41,990 bases of DNA from assembly GCA_947652615.1 (NCBI GenBank), contig CANTDX010000027.1, positions 1-41,990 of the forward strand, written 5' to 3'. Below the pieces are notes generated by a model. It was not told the origin of the DNA and made no database searches. It saw only the letters and a list, made by a program, of their open reading frames with translations. Source of the stretch: an uncultured Dorea sp. (lineage in GTDB: Bacteria; Bacillota; Clostridia; Lachnospirales; Lachnospiraceae). A program made the position numbers and the translations under genes. Below are positions 16,814 through 24,402 of the stretch, in pieces; the first letter of the stretch is position 1; every line of letters starts with the position of its first letter.

Positions 16814-16841
16814 GGGACAGGTGCACCCTGTCCCCTTTTTT
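16814..16841 (+). terminator. Intercistronic terminator after the binding-protein gene
   Basis: 8-bp stem GGGACAGG (16814-16821) with CCTGTCCC (16827-16834), then a run of six T. It sits inside the operon between binding protein and permease genes, the usual way to make excess binding protein through partial read-through. Confidence 0.8.
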
Positions 16842-16868
16842 AAAACATATTAGAAAGGATGGAATGAG

Positions 16869-17774
16869 ATGAAGAAAAAGAACCATATAAGCACAAAAGC
16901 AGGGTTCCTGTTCGCGCTTCCGGCTGCCATCTATATGCTGGTTTTTGTCGGCTATCCGATGATACAGAACTTTATCTTAAGTTTCAAAAATGTAGATGTA
17001 TATACATTCGCTGACAGTACGAAGCAGACATTCGTGGGACTTTCGAATTATACAGAACTGTTCGCGGGAGAGGATGCGATTCTGTCAACGGCTATTATCA
17101 ACACATTGATCTTTACTGTTGTATCAATCTTCTTCCAGTTCTTTATCGGATTTGGATTAGCGCTCCTGTTCAATAAGAAGTTCAAGGGAAGCGCATTCTT
17201 CAGGGGCGTTACGATGATCTCCTGGCTGCTCCCGGTTACGGTTGCAGGTTTGTTGTTCAAGTTCATGTTCGCGAGCAAGGGCGGTATCATTAACCAGTTA
17301 TTCATGTCCCTGCACCTGATCGACGCGCCTCTTGAGTGGCTGCTGGAACCGAAGCTTGCCATGGCTGCGATCGTTGTTGCCAATATCTGGATTGGAATTC
17401 CATTCAACATGATGCTTCTGATCACAGGTCTTACTACGATACCGGAAGAGATCTATGAGAGCTCGAAGCTTGACGGGGCGAATAAGCTTCAGACCTTGTT
17501 CCAGATCACGATCCCTATGATCCGGCCTGCGATCATGTCAGTGCTGACATTGGGATTTATCTATACATTTAAGGTGTTCGACCTTGTGTGGGTTATGACC
17601 AAGGGCGGACCGATCAATGCGACGGAGCTGGTATCCACTTATGCATATAAGCTGTCCTTTGAGCAGTTCCAGTTCAGCAAAGGCGCGGCGGCAGCGAATA
17701 TTTTGTTCCTGATATTGTTTGTAGTTGGTATCTTCTATATTAAACTGATCAATGACGAGGAAGAGGTGATGTAA
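16869..17774 (+). CDS. Sugar ABC transporter permease, MalF/UgpA type
   Basis: A 301-residue inner-membrane permease with about six hydrophobic helices. The EAA loop is recognisable as EEIYESSKLDGANKLQTLFQ followed by IPMIRPAI, which contacts the ATPase. The ribosome site is GAAAGGA. It is followed after 1 base by the second permease. Together with the lipoprotein at 15517 it forms a carbohydrate uptake (CUT1-type) importer. Confidence 0.92.
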   Translation: MKKKNHISTKAGFLFALPAAIYMLVFVGYPMIQNFILSFKNVDVYTFADSTKQTFVGLSNYTELFAGEDAILSTAIINTLIFTVVSIFFQFFIGFGLALLFNKKFKGSAFFRGVTMISWLLPVTVAGLLFKFMFASKGGIINQLFMSLHLIDAPLEWLLEPKLAMAAIVVANIWIGIPFNMMLLITGLTTIPEEIYESSKLDGANKLQTLFQITIPMIRPAIMSVLTLGFIYTFKVFDLVWVMTKGGPINATELVSTYAYKLSFEQFQFSKGAAAANILFLILFVVGIFYIKLINDEEEVM

Positions 17775-17775
17775 G

Positions 17776-18606
17776 ATGAAGAACGAGAGAGGAAATTGGA
17801 AATTTTTTATCATTGGGATGATTGTGTTTGTAATCTTTATCTTCCCGCTGTACTGGATGATCGTTACAGCGCTGAAAACCCAGGTTGAGATCTTCCAGAT
17901 CCCTACACCGCTGTGGCCCAAAGATCTGACCTTTGACTCCTTTGCAGATCAATTGTCATCTTCCAGCGATACGCTGCGCGGCTTCAAGAACAGTCTGATC
18001 ATCGGAGCAGGAGCAACTGTGATCTCTACGATATTGTCAATCCCGGCGGCTTATGGACTTGCGAGATTCAAGTTTAGCGGCAGGAAGATCCTGATCCTGT
18101 ATTTCCTGATGACACAGATGCTTCCGTCCACATTGATTCTGACATCTTTATACATTATGTTCTCGAAAATGGGGCTGCTGAATTCTTATATAGCGCCGAT
18201 CCTGGCGGATGCAACCCTTGGGATTCCGTTCAGTATCATTATTCTGAGAACGTATTTCCTGTCCATTCCAAAGGAATTGGATGAGGCGGCGAAGATAGAC
18301 GGCTGTAACAGCATCACTTCATTTACGAAGGTTATGCTGCCGATCGCAAAGCCCGGTATCGTGGTAGCGGCAGTGTTCTCATTCGTATATGCGTGGGGCG
18401 ATCTGATCTATGGTATTACATTTATCACAGATCCGAATATGCGGCCGATCACTTCCAGTATCTATAATTACGTGCAGCAGTACCAGACTTTGTGGAATGC
18501 GACGATGGCGTTCGGTATTATTGCGATCATGCCGGTTGTGCTGATCTTCATATTCATGCAGAAATACATTGTCAGCGGTCTGACAAACGGCGCGGTCAAA
18601 GCGTAA
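17776..18606 (+). CDS. Sugar ABC transporter permease, MalG/UgpE type
   Basis: A 276-residue permease with about six helices and a clear EAA loop (ELDEAAKIDGCNSITSFTKV, then LPIAKPG). The N-terminal helix IIGMIVFVIFIFPLYWMIVT is typical of the MalG side. It pairs with the MalF-type permease that ends 1 base upstream. The GH127 gene follows after 35 bases with its own strong ribosome site and is probably in the same transcript. Confidence 0.92.
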   Translation: MKNERGNWKFFIIGMIVFVIFIFPLYWMIVTALKTQVEIFQIPTPLWPKDLTFDSFADQLSSSSDTLRGFKNSLIIGAGATVISTILSIPAAYGLARFKFSGRKILILYFLMTQMLPSTLILTSLYIMFSKMGLLNSYIAPILADATLGIPFSIIILRTYFLSIPKELDEAAKIDGCNSITSFTKVMLPIAKPGIVVAAVFSFVYAWGDLIYGITFITDPNMRPITSSIYNYVQQYQTLWNATMAFGIIAIMPVVLIFIFMQKYIVSGLTNGAVKA

Positions 18607-18641
18607 ATGCTGTGCAGTTCTTGTGTTAGTGAAGGAGGAAT

Positions 18642-20579
18642 ATGGGAATGGCTTTACATGCTATTGATTTAAGAAAGATAAAGATTCACGACCGGTTTTG
18701 GTCGAAACATGTGAATCTGGTCAAGGAGGCGATCATCCCTTATCAGTGGGATGCTATGAACGATCTGATTCCGGATGCGGAAGCCTCTCAGTGTCTGGAG
18801 AATTTCGAGATTGCGGCAGGCAGGAAGCATGGAGAATTCTACGGCGCGGTTTTCCAGGATACGGATATCGCCAAATGGCTGGAAGCGGTTGGATTCTCTC
18901 TGGCGGCAGAGAAAGACGAGAAGCTTGAGAAGAAAGCCGATGAAGTGATCGAGCTGATCGCGGAAGCGCAGCAGGAGAATGGATACCTTGATACATATTT
19001 TATCATCAAGGAGCCCGACCGCAGATGGCAGAACCTCTGCGAGGGGCATGAGCTCTATACGGCAGGCCATATGATGGAGGCGGCTGTCGCCTACTATCAG
19101 GGAACCGGCAAGACCAGATTCCTGGATGTAGTTCAGAAGTTAGCAGATCTGCTCTGTGAGACCTTCGGAACGGAAGAGGGGAAGATCCATGGCTATCCGG
19201 GCCACCAGGAGGTGGAAGTTGGGCTGATCAAGCTGTACCGCGTGACGGGCAAGAAGGAATATTTGGATCTGGCGAAGTATTTTATCGATGTTAGGGGTGT
19301 GGGAGAGAATTATTTCCTGAAAGAGATGCAGAGACCTGGTTATAAGAATATCTTCCCTGAGTTCGCAGGATACCAGCCGGCGTATTCTCAGTCGGACCGG
19401 CCGGTAAGGGAGCAGGACGCGGCAGAAGGGCATGCGGTCAGAGCGGTATATATGTATTCTGCCATGGCGGATCTGGCTTATGAGTATCAGGATCAGGAGC
19501 TTAAGGAGGCTTGCGTTAGGCTCTGGAACAATATCGTGAAGAAGCAGATGTATATCACCGGCGGGATCGGTGCGTCAGGTATCCTGGAGCGGTTTACTAC
19601 GGACTATGATCTGCCGAATGATTGCAATTATGCAGAGACCTGTGCGTCTATCGGGCTTGCCATGTTCGGGATCCGGATGGCGAATATCACGAAGGATGCG
19701 TCCTATATCGATACGGTGGAACGGGCGCTTTATAATACGGTGCTTGCGGGGATCGCGCTTGACGGCAAGAGCTTCTTCTATGTGAATCCGTTAGAAGTGT
19801 GGCCGGATAATTGTATGGAGCGTACTTCGAAGGAGCATGTGAAGCCTATCCGGCAGAAATGGTTCGGTGTGGCGTGCTGTCCTCCGAATATTGCAAGGAC
19901 GTTGGCATCGATGGGGCAGTATATCTATTCGGCAGGGGAAGGTGAGCTGTATGTGAACCTGTTTATCTCCAACCAGGCGGAGATCAGCCTTGGGAAGGAG
20001 ACGGTAAAGGTGTCCTTAGAGACGAGATTCCCATTTGAAAATGAGATTCATATAACGGTTGACGGGGTTCCTGCAGAGGGCATGAAGCTGGCTGTCAGAA
20101 TACCGGACTATGCACGGGGATATAAGATCGTATCGGCGGACAGTGAGGCGGCTTATAAGGAAGAGAAGGGATATGCGGTACTCATGCTGAATGAAGACGC
20201 GGGACTTACCGTATCCTTTGACGCACCGGCGAGATTCGTCCGTGCCAATCCGAATGTCAGGGCGGACTGCGGCAAAACAGCGGTTACGAAAGGGCCGCTC
20301 GTGTACTGCTTAGAGGAGATTGACAATGGGAAGAACCTGTCTGAACTGTATGTGGATACGAGGCAGAAGATAGAAGAGGTGGATTCGGAATTATTCGGAG
20401 GCATTACGGAGCTGGTTCTTAAGGGAAAGAGGATCGATGAAGCTGCATGGGATGGCGGAGAGCTATACGGGGAGTATCCGCTGTGCCTTAAGGATGTGAC
20501 CTTGAAGGCGGTTCCGTATGCATATTGGAACAACAGGGGCATGGGGGAGATGTCCGTGTGGATGAAGGAATTGATATAG
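18642..20579 (+). CDS. GH127 beta-L-arabinofuranosidase-like glycoside hydrolase (DUF1680)
   Basis: A 645-residue GH127 protein, the usual length. The N-terminal part has DRFWSKH and the (alpha/alpha)6-barrel stretches GEFYGAVFQDTDIAKWLEA, NGYLDTYF and CEGHELYTAGHM. By comparison with HypBA1 of Bifidobacterium longum, the zinc-thiolate site is E332 and C334 (NYAETCAS) plus C412-C413 (VACCPPN), with C412 the likely nucleophile. No signal peptide is visible, so it acts in the cytosol on sugars brought in by the upstream importer, releasing L-arabinofuranose. Two ATG codons, 18642 and 18648, share one AAGGAGG; the second has the better spacing. Exact linkage specificity cannot be read from sequence. 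Confidence 0.92.
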   Translation: MGMALHAIDLRKIKIHDRFWSKHVNLVKEAIIPYQWDAMNDLIPDAEASQCLENFEIAAGRKHGEFYGAVFQDTDIAKWLEAVGFSLAAEKDEKLEKKADEVIELIAEAQQENGYLDTYFIIKEPDRRWQNLCEGHELYTAGHMMEAAVAYYQGTGKTRFLDVVQKLADLLCETFGTEEGKIHGYPGHQEVEVGLIKLYRVTGKKEYLDLAKYFIDVRGVGENYFLKEMQRPGYKNIFPEFAGYQPAYSQSDRPVREQDAAEGHAVRAVYMYSAMADLAYEYQDQELKEACVRLWNNIVKKQMYITGGIGASGILERFTTDYDLPNDCNYAETCASIGLAMFGIRMANITKDASYIDTVERALYNTVLAGIALDGKSFFYVNPLEVWPDNCMERTSKEHVKPIRQKWFGVACCPPNIARTLASMGQYIYSAGEGELYVNLFISNQAEISLGKETVKVSLETRFPFENEIHITVDGVPAEGMKLAVRIPDYARGYKIVSADSEAAYKEEKGYAVLMLNEDAGLTVSFDAPARFVRANPNVRADCGKTAVTKGPLVYCLEEIDNGKNLSELYVDTRQKIEEVDSELFGGITELVLKGKRIDEAAWDGGELYGEYPLCLKDVTLKAVPYAYWNNRGMGEMSVWMKELI

Positions 20580-20592
20580 GAATGGATTGTGC

Positions 20593-20637
20593 AAAGCCTG
20601 CCTGGCTGGCGTGTGTGATAAATGTCAGGCGGGCTTT
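20593..20637 (+). terminator. Hairpin after the GH127 gene
   Basis: A 14-bp stem with two G-T pairs (20593-20606 with 20624-20637) around a 17-base loop. It ends in TTT followed by C, so it is a weak terminator or an mRNA-stabilising hairpin before the secreted-protein gene. Confidence 0.5.
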
Positions 20638-20661
20638 CGTGCCAGAAAGGAATAGTAGATA

Positions 20662-21740
20662 ATGAGAGGACGGAAAATATGTGCAATGCTTCTGGGTATG
20701 GCAGTGCTGTGCTCAGGTCTCCCCGCCGGGATGCTGAATGTGTCAGCGGAAGGTGAAGCAGAGAATGCGGGGGAGGCGACGGAGAATATAGTAACGAAGA
20801 GGACGGATGTGACTGTTGAAGACACCTTTGTGGAAGGCCTGGGATCAGAGTGGTTCGATGCGAACGACGGGATCATATGTGAGGATGGCAGGCTGAATCT
20901 GTCTGATAACAATAATTCGGCGGCTTCTGTGAAGCGGAATGTGGGGAATGGTGATTTTGCGGCAGAGATTCATTGGAGTAATTTCCAGGCGAATACGGAT
21001 GGAAACAATTCAACGATGCTGTTCCGTGTCTGCGACGGGACGGAGAATAATCTGGTTGAAATCCAGCGATTTAGCAATGGACAGTTAAGTCTGCTTGTGA
21101 AAGCGAATGATAAGGAAATAGTGAACAAGACTACTAAGACAGATTTTAATGCGGCAGACGGTTGGTTCAAAATCGGTTATGACAGTGCAACCCAGCAAAT
21201 CTCAGCGCAGTATAAGACTTCTGATATGGAAGGCTATGCGGCAATGACTGGCGACGGTACGGTTGTATCTGACTTTGTGGGAAAGCATGTAGTGGAATTG
21301 CGGGCGCAGGCATGGAGAGATACGATATCAGTCGATATCAACCAGCTCAACAGTACCTTCGTCAAGGAGACGCAGTACAAGTAATCAGAGAAGGTAGATT
21401 TCACGGCTCCTGCGCTTGGAGACGATTGGTATGGAAGGGAAGGAGTAAGCTATGACAGTGAAAATGGAAAGCTTATATTATCGAATAACGGAGACGGGAT
21501 TGCTACGGTGAAGAAGAATGCCGGTGATCAGGATCTCTCCGTTGAGACTCAATGGAGTGAGTTTTCCTCGGATGCAACAGGCGGGGCAATTCTCAGGGTG
21601 TCTGATGATTCAGGACAGAATTTTGCGCAATTGGCGAGAAACGGAGACGGAAATATCTGTTTTACCATTGTGGAGAACAATAGTCAGAAGGTAAATACAA
21701 CGTTGCCATATTCCGATGCTAGTGGTTTCTTCCGTCTCTT
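20662..21740 (+). pseudogene. Secreted tandem beta-sandwich-type protein, broken by a stop codon and a 3' truncation
   Basis: The intact 5' part (20662-21384) encodes 240 residues: a signal peptide with likely cleavage after NVSA (residue 29) and one domain of about 180 residues. In the same frame after a TAA (21382-21384) a second, homologous domain follows (21385 to about 21738). Shared blocks are EIHWSNFQ / ETQWSEFS, TMLFRV / AILRV and ADGWFK / ASGFFR. Similarity ends abruptly at about 21738, where AT-rich unrelated sequence begins. The domains look like the concanavalin/DUF1349-type repeats seen on glycan-active surface proteins, but that call is tentative. As the last gene of the arabinoside locus it was probably a secreted binding or hydrolytic protein. 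The first domain alone could still be made and secreted. Confidence 0.72.
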
Positions 21741-21931
21741 TATCGCATCTATTTCCCTGAGTATTCTCTTTTATTTCTTTGGATATTTTTCAGAACATCG
21801 TTCCAAAACTAATACTATCATTGAAAAGGACATTTTTGTAAAAGATCGAAATTTGTGCAGTGTTATAAGATAAAAAGAGTTGCCGAAACAAGGACAAAAA
21901 AGGAAAACAAACAAATCATGTTAAGAAAATA

Positions 21932-21960
21932 TTGACTTTTTGCAATGCTAAAAATATAAT
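21932..21960 (+). promoter_or_regulatory. Promoter of the Xre-ImmA-PIN cassette
   Basis: TTGACT (21932-21937), 17-base spacer, TATAAT (21955-21960). This near-perfect promoter lies 50 bases upstream of the Xre start. The stretch 21740-21930 before it is AT-rich and holds no gene I can support. Confidence 0.78.
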
Positions 21961-22010
21961 GAAAGTGTATAAGGAGACGAATGCTCTGAATTATGTTGGA
22001 GGTAACGGTG

Positions 22011-22385
22011 ATGGTAAAGGCAAGTGAGATTATTAGTAACAATATCATGAACATTATGAAACAGAATGGAAAAAAGCAGATTGATCTTGCTGACTATCTT
22101 GGTGTGTCTAAGCAGGTTATAAGCAAGATGCTTACCGGTGGCAGGATGATTAATGCAATTGAACTGCAGAAGATTTCAGAGTTTCTTGGTACTTCCATGG
22201 AGAAGTTGGTTAAGCGGCCAGAAGTACGTCAAGAAACTAATGCCATAAAGGCATTTATGGGTAAGATGGAAACTCAAGAAGCAAAAGATGGACTTGGAAT
22301 TGCAGATGAGATTGCAAATCTTATTTGCTTTTATGCACGTACCCGTGAAAATGCAGGGGAAATGATGAAACCGTGGGAGGTTTAG
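22011..22385 (+). CDS. Xre-family helix-turn-helix regulator
   Basis: About 124 residues. An N-terminal HTH (KKQIDLADYLGVSKQVISKMLTGGR) is followed by a Cro/CI-like helix set (IELQKISEFLGTSMEKLVK) and a 50-residue C-terminal tail that may contact the next protein. I use the ATG at 22011, preceded by TGGAGGT 7 bases upstream, rather than an upstream ATG at 21993 without ribosome site. It lies 4 bases before the metallopeptidase gene. Its own strong promoter and position suggest an autoregulator, like repressors that are removed by a paired ImmA-type peptidase in mobile elements. Confidence 0.87.
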   Translation: MVKASEIISNNIMNIMKQNGKKQIDLADYLGVSKQVISKMLTGGRMINAIELQKISEFLGTSMEKLVKRPEVRQETNAIKAFMGKMETQEAKDGLGIADEIANLICFYARTRENAGEMMKPWEV

Positions 22386-22389
22386 AATT

Positions 22390-23208
22390 ATGTGCCGAGT
22401 TTTGGATAACAGCCTTTTTGTTAAAGACAGAAAGAAATATACAAAAATAAGTGAATGTGCAACAAGTTTCAATTCACTTTATAATAAAAATAATATTATT
22501 CAAGATGATATCTTCAATGTGTTGGAGAATTATGTGGCACGCCATGATATGCCATTTGATATGCTAAGATATCCTATTGAGGATACGGATTTATGTGCAT
22601 GTACTTTCATTCGAAAAGGGCGTATGTTTGTTATGATTAATTCTGCATTGCCATTATCAAAGCAGATATTTGCAGCAGCACATGAGCTGTATCATATTTA
22701 TTGTTATTTTGAAGAACATGATTCTGAATTATTACAATCGGGATCAATTTTGGCATCTGGTATTATAGATGAAGAAGCAAAAGAGATTGAAGATATGGAA
22801 GCAAATGCTTTTGCGGCTATTTTATTAGCTCCAAAGGAGCGACTTGAGGAACAGACAGATGTGTATAATTTATCATATAAAAATATTTCAGTGCAAACTG
22901 TTCTTAAGGTAATGGACATTTTTGCAATTCCATATAAAGCGATAGTACTTCGCCTTTTGGAGGAAGATAAGATTGATGCAAAAGCTGCAAAGAATCTTTT
23001 GCAGGTTACCGAAGAAGAGATTAGCAAACAAATAGAACTCACAGGTAGAGCTGCACGTTGGCAGGAAATATATAAGGATTTCATTAGATTTGGAAGTTTA
23101 TCAGAATTGATGTATGACGTTGAACAGTTGGATGCAGTTCGTGACGAACGATTAACGAGTGATAGGAGCAGATTGAGTGAAATTATGAGAAGTTTGAGAA
23201 AACAGTGA
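22390..23208 (+). CDS. ImmA/IrrE-family metallopeptidase
   Basis: A 272-residue zinc peptidase (M78 type). Zinc site H98-E-L-Y-H102 in AAHELYHIYCYF, and a downstream glutamate E137 in MEANAFAAILLAP as third ligand. The C-terminal half is helical and may form a partner-binding region. Relatives (ImmA of ICEBs1, IrrE of Deinococcus) cleave or inactivate Xre-type repressors in response to stress. The gene is tightly packed between an Xre gene (4-base gap) and the PIN-like gene (10-base gap). The ribosome site is GGGAGG. AT-rich codon use differs from the sugar and arg operons, which fits horizontal transfer. Confidence 0.88.
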   Translation: MCRVLDNSLFVKDRKKYTKISECATSFNSLYNKNNIIQDDIFNVLENYVARHDMPFDMLRYPIEDTDLCACTFIRKGRMFVMINSALPLSKQIFAAAHELYHIYCYFEEHDSELLQSGSILASGIIDEEAKEIEDMEANAFAAILLAPKERLEEQTDVYNLSYKNISVQTVLKVMDIFAIPYKAIVLRLLEEDKIDAKAAKNLLQVTEEEISKQIELTGRAARWQEIYKDFIRFGSLSELMYDVEQLDAVRDERLTSDRSRLSEIMRSLRKQ

Positions 23209-23218
23209 GGTAATGCCT

Positions 23219-24025
23219 ATGGGAATGGACAAAAAATACGCCTTGCTGGATACTGACTTTTTGTATAAATCACATTTGGCAAGAAACGCAAAAAATCATA
23301 CACTGACAGATTTTGTCATTGAATTTGCGGAGTATGAGTTTTTCTGTCATGAAATGATAAAGAAAGAACTGAGCAGACATGAATTGAATCCGGATCCGAA
23401 TCCATGGCTTGAAGATAAAGTTAAAGCTGGAAAAGTGAAACTTTATACGGATCGAGAAATTGTAGGTGAATTAGGAAAGTTATACGGAGAAGAAGCAACA
23501 AACGTATATTTAGAATTACTGGAAACGAGTTGCGATACTTTTAATGCCGATTTTTATAAACAGTACTACGGTTCTTTGAATGAGATGGAGAACCAGAATG
23601 ATGTTGAGGCATTTTTGGTGGCATTAAAGGAATGTGATGATAATGTTCCACATAAAATGGGTCTGGGTGAGAAAAAAACCTATGTCCTAATTCAGGTGAT
23701 GGAGATTATGTATGGTAATCGGGTGTATATATTCTGTTCGGATGATTTTAAAGCGAGACAGAGTATCGCAAGTTTAGAAACGCCGGTTCATTGTATCAGT
23801 ATATTAGGTGTCTTTTATAAGCTGATGAGGATGGGAAAGAAAAAATCTGAAATGCAGGAATATTACGATCATTTAGCTGCGTTTTTGAAGAACCAGACGG
23901 AATATAAGATTTGGTCTATATCTGGTCATCAACGAGATGGTGTGCCGATTAAGCAAGTATTTAATGAAATATATGATGAAAAGTTTCAGATGTTGCGGAA
24001 TGGAGATTTGCAATACATAAAGTAA
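23219..24025 (+). CDS. PIN-like domain protein (putative ribonuclease)
   Basis: About 268 residues with a PIN-like acidic set: D11 and D13 (LLDTDFLY), an early glutamate in MIKKELSRHE, E151 in GLGEKKTYVL and D175-D176 in FCSDDFKARQS. That order is typical of PIN nucleases, though the protein is twice the size of a VapC toxin and has an extra middle region and a 60-residue tail. Three in-frame ATGs occur at 23213, 23219 and 23225; GAGG at 23207-23210 has the best spacing to 23219. It is the third gene of the Xre-ImmA cassette. I infer an RNase-type effector kept silent by its partners. DUF4411-type PIN proteins are a possible family. Not experimentally supported. Confidence 0.68.
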   Translation: MGMDKKYALLDTDFLYKSHLARNAKNHTLTDFVIEFAEYEFFCHEMIKKELSRHELNPDPNPWLEDKVKAGKVKLYTDREIVGELGKLYGEEATNVYLELLETSCDTFNADFYKQYYGSLNEMENQNDVEAFLVALKECDDNVPHKMGLGEKKTYVLIQVMEIMYGNRVYIFCSDDFKARQSIASLETPVHCISILGVFYKLMRMGKKKSEMQEYYDHLAAFLKNQTEYKIWSISGHQRDGVPIKQVFNEIYDEKFQMLRNGDLQYIK

Positions 24026-24034
24026 CATGTCAGA

Positions 24035-24222
24035 TGGTATGATGGATTTACATTTGGCAGTAGGAAAGGTATCTATAATCCATGGTCTATCATTAATTTT
24101 CTGAGTGAACACAAGTTTGCGTCTTATTGGGCGAACACCGGCAGCAACAGTCTGGTAGGGAAGCTGATTCGGGAGGGAAGCCGGGATGTGAAGCTGGTTA
24201 TAGAAGATTTTCTGAAAGGCGG
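24035..24222 (+). pseudogene. Internal fragment of an AAA-ATPase-like/PD-(D/E)XK gene
   Basis: This 188-bp stretch aligns without gaps to 25225-25412 in the full gene downstream (constant offset of 1190 bases), with about 10-15 percent differences by eye. It covers the part from WYDGFTFGSRK to DLLKGGK and lacks both ends. It begins 10 bases after the PIN gene stop. It is the remnant of a second copy, probably truncated when the Xre-ImmA-PIN cassette arrived or by recombination between copies. The following 60 bases hold no gene. Confidence 0.82.
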
Positions 24223-24289
24223 AGGGTTTCGTTGAGGAATCTTCCGTTATTTTCAATTGTGGCAACAGGTTTGCTGAAGTTTTATGTGG

Positions 24290-24364
24290 TTTGCGGATGG
24301 ATAGCGTATCGAAAAAAGATGAATAAATGCGATTGAGTTAACTGCTGAAAAATGATAGACTAAA
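24290..24364 (+). repeat. Promoter-bearing repeat, copy 1 (before the AAA-ATPase-like gene)
   Basis: A 55-75-base element shared with 26105-26165 and 27285-27368. It contains TTGAGT (24333-24338), a 17-base spacer and TAGACT (24356-24361), about 40 bases before the downstream ATG, so it is likely its promoter. An AGTTAACT palindrome lies just after the -35. Confidence 0.75.
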
Positions 24365-24402
24365 CGTAATAGTTGGATGCTTCCTGAAAGGAGTGTGGGC
24401 GT

